Assembly: GCA_951802425.1 (NCBI GenBank)
Contig: OX637805.1
Location: forward strand, 1,054,001-1,118,000
Direction: 5' to 3'
Source: Clavaria fumosa
Lineage: Eukaryota > Basidiomycota > Agaricomycetes > Agaricales > Clavariaceae
DNA length: 64,000 nucleotides
This document shows positions 58,301 through 64,000 of this stretch, in pieces. Position 1 is the stretch's first letter, and every line of letters starts with the position of its first letter. The notes under the pieces are model-generated. The model had not been told where the DNA came from. It made no database searches and saw only the letters and a list, made by a program, of their open reading frames with translations. The position numbers were made by a program, and so were the translations under genes.

Positions 58301-59875
58301 TCAGAAAACCACAGAAACTGAAGCCATGACAAGTACATTGGTATGGGGAACTCCAGAGTTTCGACTTCGAGATCAAGTATTGGACGGGGAAAAGTAATAC
58401 CAAAGCCAACGCCTTATCTCGAAGACCAGACTATGGAGATGCTGCCGAAGAAGACGCCCCTATTCAAGTATTCCCCTCCGAGGTGGACATGCATGCCAGT
58501 TTCACCTCTGAGATGGAGACGCTCCTCCAGAAAAAAAGCATGGAACATGTCACCAAGCCTGAGGAACTCAACGACAGCTGGACACAAGATCGTTTCGGGC
58601 TATGGTGGAAGAGTAACACTGTGTGGATACCCCTGGCTGTACGTGAGGTGGTCCTCAACTACAAGCACAACCTCCCTATCACAGGACACCCCGGGGCTAA
58701 GAAATGAAAGCCACAGTACTCAAAGCCTACTGGTGGCTGGAGATGGTGAAGGATGTGGAACATTATGTAGCAGGATGTGAGGGTTGTCAGAGGACCAAGC
58801 CAGACTGGACGAAGTGTGCAGCCCCCCTATACCCACACCCAGTACCAAGCAGACCGTGGTCAGCGATCAGCTGGGATATAGTAGGACCGCTGCCACAATC
58901 CCATGGGTTTGATTCCATCCTGGTCATCGTCAACAAGTTCACCAAACAAACACTCATTGAGGCAATTGGGTTTGACCTGACGAGTCTAGGAGCAGCAAGG
59001 ATCTTGCATGACCGAGTGTTCCAGAACCACAGCATTCTCCAGAACATCGTCAGCGATCGTGGGCTGCAGTTCATCTCAAGGTTCATGAGGGAGTTTTACC
59101 ACATGATTGGGATAAAGGCTAATCCAAGCACCACCTTCCACCCCCAAACTGACGAACAAACAGAGCAAGTGAACCAAGAGATTGAAACTTATCTATGAGA
59201 GTACGTCGACCATCTCCAGGACGATTGGGCAGAGTGGCTGAGCACTGCGGAATTCGCACTGAACAACTGGGAACACTCTGCGACTGGCTACACCCCCTTT
59301 TTCCTGGACTATGGGCGGCATCCATGGAATGGAGGAATTCATCCCCAGACAGAGGTGAATCCAGCTGCGGATGAGTGGATGGCCAAGTTGGAGGAGTCGC
59401 AGCAAGCCACCAAGGAGGCCATGGAAAAGGCTGCACTGGCAATGAAGAAAAGCTACGACAGCGGGAAATGACCCAGTCATGAGTATGGGAAAGGAGATCT
59501 GGTATGGCTCGACATGCGAAACCTGAAAATGGACTGCCCAAACAAGACACTCAACAATAAGTGCGCTGGGCCTTTCGCCATCATCGAGAAAGTAGGACCA
59601 GTGGGATATCGCCTCAAGTTACCTCCAGCCTGGCATATCCACAATGTGTTTAATGAGCTTCTCCTAACCCCGTATGTTCCCCCCTCTTTCGCCTCACAGT
59701 CCTGACCACCCCCTCCTCCCCCCACCATTGATGATGACCACCTGGAATACGATGTTGAAGAAATCCTGGATGTGAAGAAAGTGGGACAAGGAGTCAAGTA
59801 TCTGGTGAAATGGTTAGGATATCCCATTGAGGAGAACACCTGGGAGCCCCACCACAACCTCACCAATGCCACACT
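55358..59875 (+). pseudogene. Element B gag-pol, inactivated
   Basis: Gag is open from 55358 to 56137 (259 residues, LAIAPFDSNKKNFRTFLRSL). A stop separates it from the zinc knuckle C-x2-C-x4-H-x4-C (56159-56203). Protease (VLVDSGCTNCFMD, near 56668), RT (AYIDDIIIFADD, near 57631), RNase H (VETDASNLATGGVLS, from 58070), integrase (SWDIVGPLP, IVSDRGLQF) and a chromodomain (YDVEEILDVKKVG to NTWEPHHNLTN) follow. Stops are at 56135, 57518, 57870, 58278, 59196, 59469 and 59702, and there are frame changes near 56420 and 58690. The chromodomain is fused to LTR sequence at 59875/59876. Confidence 0.9.
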
Positions 59876-60369
59876 ACATGGGTACGGGATCACGTGACCA
59901 CCCACGACCTTGGGGATACTCGCAACCATGCACCGGTGCCTACAGGGCTCCAACAAGTGCCCGTCACATGTCCATGCCCATGTTTCTCAACCTTTCCCAC
60001 ACTTTGCAATTCGTGATGGAGGCAGATCCATGACAGCGGAACTGACAGGTCCCATCAATCAATCTATCCTAATCAGGTCTAGTTGAGGTCTCCCCTCAGG
60101 CAGCCAAGCCTGTGCCAAGCATTTCTCTTGTCTACTCTCCTTATCTGTGCCTGCCCGCCACCATCCTATTCCAGTATCTCATTTACCCTAATCTACCTCC
60201 CTTATACCTCGCGACTCAGTGCGCATAGCCTCACTTTCTTCCTCATGACTCACTCATGCTGCACAGCCCCCTTCCCTAGTATATATAGTACCCATGTAGT
60301 AGTGTTAGTCCCTTACACTGAAATTGAGTTACTTCCCCTCTCACTTTCTGTGAGGACCTTGGACTGACA
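59876..60369 (+). repeat. 3' LTR of element B, 5'-truncated
   Basis: The copy starts at ACATGGGTACGGG, LTR position 66, directly after the chromodomain. The polypurine tract and LTR start are deleted. It is uninterrupted at GCCAAGCATTTCTCTTG, the site where the 5' LTR carries the 2-kb insertion. Confidence 0.88.
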
Positions 60370-60707
60370 CATCCTCTGTGCTTGTATGAACTTGTGCACC
60401 TAAGTATTTTCCTTCACTCATCTTGGTGCTGATTCTTCGAACCCCACAGGTTCCCCCATTAGTTGGCAAGTCATCACCTTCACCAATACACTTCTCAACA
60501 TTGTTGCAACCACTCGCAGCCTTCTCAATGACATCTTTTCCCTTTCAACTCATCTATTTCTCTTTCTATGCTTCACATTTCCATGACCTTCTGGGACCAA
60601 GTATTCTTGATTATACTCAACAGTTGATTGGTCTTAGTGAGTTTACAGGACCAGTCACCAACAAATCGAGCTTCTGTGCTATTTACAAGATGGGACAGGC
60701 CCTAACA
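60370..60707 (-). mobile_element. Truncated R1 repeat, copy 3, inverted
   Basis: On the minus strand this begins TGTTAGGGCCTGTCCCATC and matches the first 340 bp or so of R1 copies 1 and 2. It ends abruptly at the element B 3' LTR. Confidence 0.82.
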
Positions 60708-61273
60708 TAATATCAAGTCTCACCCTTGCCCTACCACTCAACACCCAGAACACTTTACCATGTCTACCAGCAGAACTCCTCCCCAACCAGTCACCCACCA
60801 TTTCCAAACCCAAACCAGCAGCCATGCAATCACTCCAATGGCCTTGGAGACAACTTGTGAGCCACACCACTGTCCAAGAATGACCAGTGTCCATTGTTCA
60901 GTCACAACCCAAGGAACTTGCCCAAATCACCCCTAGCTGCACCTCATCACTGCAAGAAGAAGTGGAATCACTCATAGAACAACTCAGCTACCCACACTTT
61001 GACTGCCCCCACCACCGCACCTACCAAATTTTAAATAACACTCACCAACAGTACAAAGCAGGAACCCAGATCTAGGTGGTGGCGGGCCAAGCACCCCAGA
61101 GTCCTGAAGGGAATCCCCCTGAGGGGCAGAGTCACAGGGAGTTGCAGTGCTATGAGTCGTGATAGCCATAACACGAAGAGAGGTGATGTGTCGGGTGTGG
61201 GGGAGGAGTGGGGAGTCTGGGGAAAGGAGAGGAGGGGGGTACGGAGGGCAAGGACATTAAATAAGTAAGTGCA
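60708..61273. other. Spacer without a recognised gene
   Basis: The sequence is CA/CC-rich up to about 61070, then G-rich (61190-61250). Short open frames have no motif. It ends at the inverted repeat of the triplet-array element. Confidence 0.45.
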
Positions 61274-61298
61274 CATCAGGAAAAGGGGAAATCTCTGA
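61274..61298 (+). repeat. Left terminal inverted repeat of the triplet element
   Basis: Twenty-five bases starting CATCAGG and ending ATCTCTGA, perfectly complementary to the right copy. Confidence 0.85.
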
Positions 61299-61569
61299 AT
61301 CTGTCTTATTATTACTTAAACTGTCTTAAAATGGTGAATAAGACACATTCAGACACAAGAGATTAAGACACACTTGACTTAGATTAAGACTATCCAATTT
61401 ATGGATTAGCCTTAGGCTTGTCTTAGGCATGTACTCAAGACAAACCAAGTCACATCAAGTCACTAAGCAGATCATGTAGTTTCAGCAAACCTCAGGTCAG
61501 ATGGACCCATCTTGCATAGACACGGGTTTAATACTACAGCAGGCTGGCAGTGCTATGTAGATCTACACT

Positions 61570-62740
61570 CATAGAACCTGCCGCCGCCGCTGTCATCCTC
61601 TGCCGCCGCCGCCGCCATCGTCGTCCGCTGCGGCTGCCGTCGTCTGCTGCTGTTGCTGCCGCTTTGTTGCCGCCTTTCACCTGGGGTCATCAAAGAGAGA
61701 AAGAGAGTGGGGGCTGCGTCACCTGGGGCCATCGTTGAACGCCGCTCCTGCTGCTATGGCTGCCGCTACCACCGTCTGCTGCTGCTGCCGCCGCTGCCGT
61801 CGTCGTCCGCCGTTGTTGCTGCCGTCGTCGTCGTCGTCCGCTGCTGTTGCTGCCGTCGTCGTCCGCCGCTGTTGCTGCCGCTGCCGCCGTCGTCGTCCGC
61901 CGCTGTTGCTGCCGCTGCCGCCGTCGTCGTCCGCCGCTGTTGCTGCCGCTGCCACCGTCATCGTCCGCTGCTGTTGCTGCCGCTGCCGCCGTCGTCGTCC
62001 ACTGCTGTTGCTGCAGTCGTCGTCCGCCGCTGTTGCTGCCACTGCCGCCGTCGTCGTCCGCTGCTGTTGCTGCTGCCGCTGCCGTCGTCGTCTGCCGCTG
62101 TTGCTGCCGCCGCCGCCGTCATCGTCGTCCACTGCTGTTGCTGCCGCCGCCGCCGCCGCCGCCGTCATCCGCTGCTGTTGCTGCTACCACCGCCGTCGTC
62201 GTCCGCTGCTGTTGCTGCCGCCGCCGCTGCCATCGTCATCTGCTGCTGTTGCTGCTGCCGCCGCCGTCGTCGTCCGCTGCTGCTGCCGCCGTCGTCGTCC
62301 GCTGCTGTTGCTGCCGTCGTCGTCCGCCGCTGTTGCTGCCACCATCGTCGTCATCGTCCGCCGCTGTTGCTGCCGCCGCCGCCGCCGTCGTCCGCCGCTG
62401 TTGCTGCTGCCGCCGCCGCCGTCGTCCGCCGCTGTTGCTGCCGCCGCCATCGCCGTCGTCGTCATTCGCTGCGTCGTGCTGTTGCTGCTGCTGCCGCCAC
62501 CGTCGTCGTCGTGCTGTTGCTGCTGCTGCTGCCGCCGCCGCCGTCGCGCTGTTGCTGCTGCCGCCGCCGCCGCCATCGTCGTGTTGTTGCTGCCGCCGCC
62601 GCCGCCGTCGTCATTGTGCTGTTGCTGCTGCCGCTGCCGCATCGTCGTGTTGTTGCTACTGCTGCCGCCACCACCGTCACAGCTGTTGTCGCCGTCGCAG
62701 CTGTCACTGTCGCAGTCACCGTCACAGCTCAATGGCGATA
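61570..62740. repeat. Triplet-based minisatellite, array 1
   Basis: Roughly thirty units, each starting GCTGTTGCTGC and continuing with GCC, GTC and CGC triplets. The clearest units (61870-62000) are 34 bp long; others gain or lose whole triplets. On the minus strand the same array is GAC/GGC/AGC/AAC triplets. Several frames on both strands are open only because the words lack stops. Confidence 0.85.
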
Positions 62741-62831
62741 GAGAGCGACTTACAGTTCGATGGGGTGGAGGGTGAAGGTGAAGGTGCGAGACGAAGAACT
62801 TGAAACGCAGCGGACTTAGAAAAACTTCTAC

Positions 62832-62843
62832 ATCAGATCTGAT
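62832..62843. repeat. Palindromic centre between the two arrays
   Basis: ATCAGATCTGAT is a perfect 12-bp palindrome, set within a longer imperfect one (ACATCA at 62830-62835 and TGATGT at 62859-62864). Divergent ATG codons lie at 62846 (minus) and 62855 (plus). Confidence 0.75.
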
Positions 62844-62949
62844 CATGTGATCTCATGTTGATGTTTTTTTCCAAGTCTGTGTCAAGTCATGTGTCATGTC
62901 CGTGCCACGCATCCCCACTGGCACTCAGCCAACGACTTGCAGCGGGAGC

Positions 62950-63425
62950 GATGACCATGACGGACCATGACGGCAACAACCACAACCACAACGGCGACAA
63001 CCACGACCACAATGGCGACGACCACGACCACGACCACGACGGCAACGACCAAGGCCACAACGGCGACGACCACAACCACGACGGCAATGACCACGACCAG
63101 AGTCACCAGACCACGACCACGACCGACCACGATGGCGACGATGATGGTGACAACCATGACCACGACGGCGACGGCGATGACCACGACCATGACGGTGACG
63201 ACCACGACGGCAACGACAATGACCACGACCACGACGGCAACGACAATGGCGACGACCATGACGGCGACGGTGATGACCACGACAGTGACGGCGACAGCGA
63301 CGGCAACGACCATGACAGCGATGACAGCGACGACCGCGATGACAGTGACGACAGTGACGGCGATGACAGCGATGACAGCAACGGCGACAACAGCAACGGC
63401 AATAACAGCAACGACAACGATGATG
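62950..63425 (+). repeat. Triplet array 2 (GAC/CAC/GGC/AAC)
   Basis: About 475 nt of in-phase triplets, mostly GAC, CAC, GGC, AAC and near the end AGC. One + frame starting at 62855 would encode a 203-residue Asp/His/Gly/Asn-rich chain (TDHDGNNHNHNGDNHDHNGD and so on). The opposite strand would give a Val/Ile/Ala chain. Coding status is doubtful. Confidence 0.85.
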
Positions 63426-63652
63426 ATTACCACTGCAGTAGGTATGTCTTTGTTTCCTTTGGGTGAACTTAGAATTACTTTATGTACTTTGTGTTCATTG
63501 ATCATGCATTGTAAGTTGGACTCGGACTTATGACCCTTATTCAGTACTTTACAAAATGTTTACTAAGACATAGTAAGGACAACCAGAGTGTCTTAAATGA
63601 CTTAATTGCCTTAGACTCAATTCTAAGTCTACTAAGTCACCCTCAGTCACCC

Positions 63653-63677
63653 TCAGAGATTTCCCCTTTTCCTGATG
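63653..63677 (-). repeat. Right terminal inverted repeat of the triplet element
   Basis: Reverse complement of 61274-61298 with no mismatch, ending CCTGATG. Confidence 0.85.
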
Positions 63678-64000
63678 CAGAGGGGAGGGCATGATGTCAT
63701 TTGGGACTGTGAGACGCAATGGATCACAAGTGGTAGGGGGCAGCATGTGGGGCCTTCATTGGCCAAGACAACGTGTTCTTGTTACACTCTTGTGACTGAA
63801 CCCTCCTGTGTGTGCAGCTTTGCTTGTGTCATGTGACTTTGACTGAAGTTGCTGGGTCCCACTTGAGTCAGAGTGAACTGTTTCTGATGAGAAGGAGCAC
63901 CCACAGCTCACACACTCTGACAGCTACTTCTTGGCTCCCACCTTGTAGATACTTTTGTCATTTACACCCCCACACTGCAGATCCCCTCTGTGGATCCCAC
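63678..64000. other. No gene recognised
   Basis: The sequence beyond the triplet element is CG-poor and has no supported reading frame. Confidence 0.5.

Larger units (their letters stand above)
51056..60369 (+). mobile_element. Chromodomain Ty3/gypsy retrotransposon, element B
   Basis: This is a sister of element A. Its LTR begins TGTCAGGATCGCTTAC and ends GGACTGACA. The 5' LTR is split by a 2-kb insertion (51371-53374) and the 3' LTR has lost its first 65 bp. Between them are an extra upstream frame, gag, protease, RT, RNase H, integrase and a truncated chromodomain. I find no target-site duplication (left flank GGTGG, right flank CATCC), so the two ends may not derive from one simple insertion. 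Confidence 0.88.
61274..63677. mobile_element. Inverted-repeat-bounded element filled with triplet repeats
   Basis: A perfect 25-bp inverted repeat bounds the segment: 61274-61298 begins CATCAGGAAAAGGGG, and 63653-63677 is its reverse complement. Near the ends the hexamer TAAGAC or its complement GTCTTA occurs at 61303, 61323, 61339, 61364, 61385, 61420, 63564 and 63590, like subterminal transposase-binding repeats. The interior is two triplet arrays and a short palindromic centre. No transposase is present. The only possible target duplication is a 2-bp CA, so the superfamily is open. Confidence 0.6.

Noticed and set aside
61653..62846. Five long open frames (150-362 codons) on both strands
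   Set aside because: They are produced by stop-free triplet words in a 34-bp repeat, not by coding constraint.
62894..63533. Val/Ile/Ala-rich minus-strand frame and Thr-rich plus-strand frame
   Set aside because: Mirror readings of the GAC/CAC triplet array; no independent evidence.

Overview
This window reads as a piece of a basidiomycete genome, most likely an Agaricomycete wood-decay fungus of the polypore type. The genes carry many short (about 48-100 nt) GT-AG introns, and they include a laccase, two cytochrome P450s, a chitin deacetylase, a kelch protein, a DUF2855 protein and a YVH1-type phosphatase. All calls come from reading the sequence and from knowledge of the families; no database search was run.

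The left half (about 2.2-29.1 kb) is gene-bearing. In order it holds a chitin deacetylase (+), a kelch-repeat protein (+), a DUF2855 protein (-), a single-pass membrane protein (-), a YVH1/DUSP12-like phosphatase (+), a decayed sulfate-permease fragment (+), an unrecognised multi-exon gene (-), a complete 14-exon laccase with a 6-nt microexon (+), and two very similar P450 genes (both -). A Ngaro-type (DIRS superfamily) tyrosine-recombinase retrotransposon lies between the P450s, just upstream of the first. It has gag, RT/RNase H and recombinase reading frames and a full A1-B1-A2-B2 split-repeat layout with repeats identical by eye, so it looks young.

The right half (about 29.7-64 kb) is a nested, largely decayed transposon island. 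It contains a 42-bp minisatellite, a gypsy integrase remnant, and a 1.4-kb LTR-like repeat (called R1 here) with a 5-bp target duplication. R1 is itself split by a chromodomain gypsy element (element A, 288-bp LTRs, duplication ATAGG). Then come a Pif1-type helicase remnant (Helitron-like), a broken Mutator-like transposase split by a second R1, and an unrecognised two-exon gene. They are followed by a hAT-like non-autonomous element, a coiled-coil gene cut by a second chromodomain gypsy (element B, whose 5' LTR is split by a 2-kb insertion), and a truncated inverted R1. Decay in the island looks CpG-driven: every difference I found between the two LTRs of element A is a transition at a present or inferred CpG, and several nonsense codons are CGA to TGA.

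The most unusual object is at 61274-63677. It is a 2.4-kb segment bounded by a perfect 25-bp inverted repeat with TAAGAC/GTCTTA motifs clustered near both ends. Its body is almost entirely two divergent CpG-rich triplet-repeat arrays around a small palindromic centre. I recognise no transposase in it and know of no described family with this structure.
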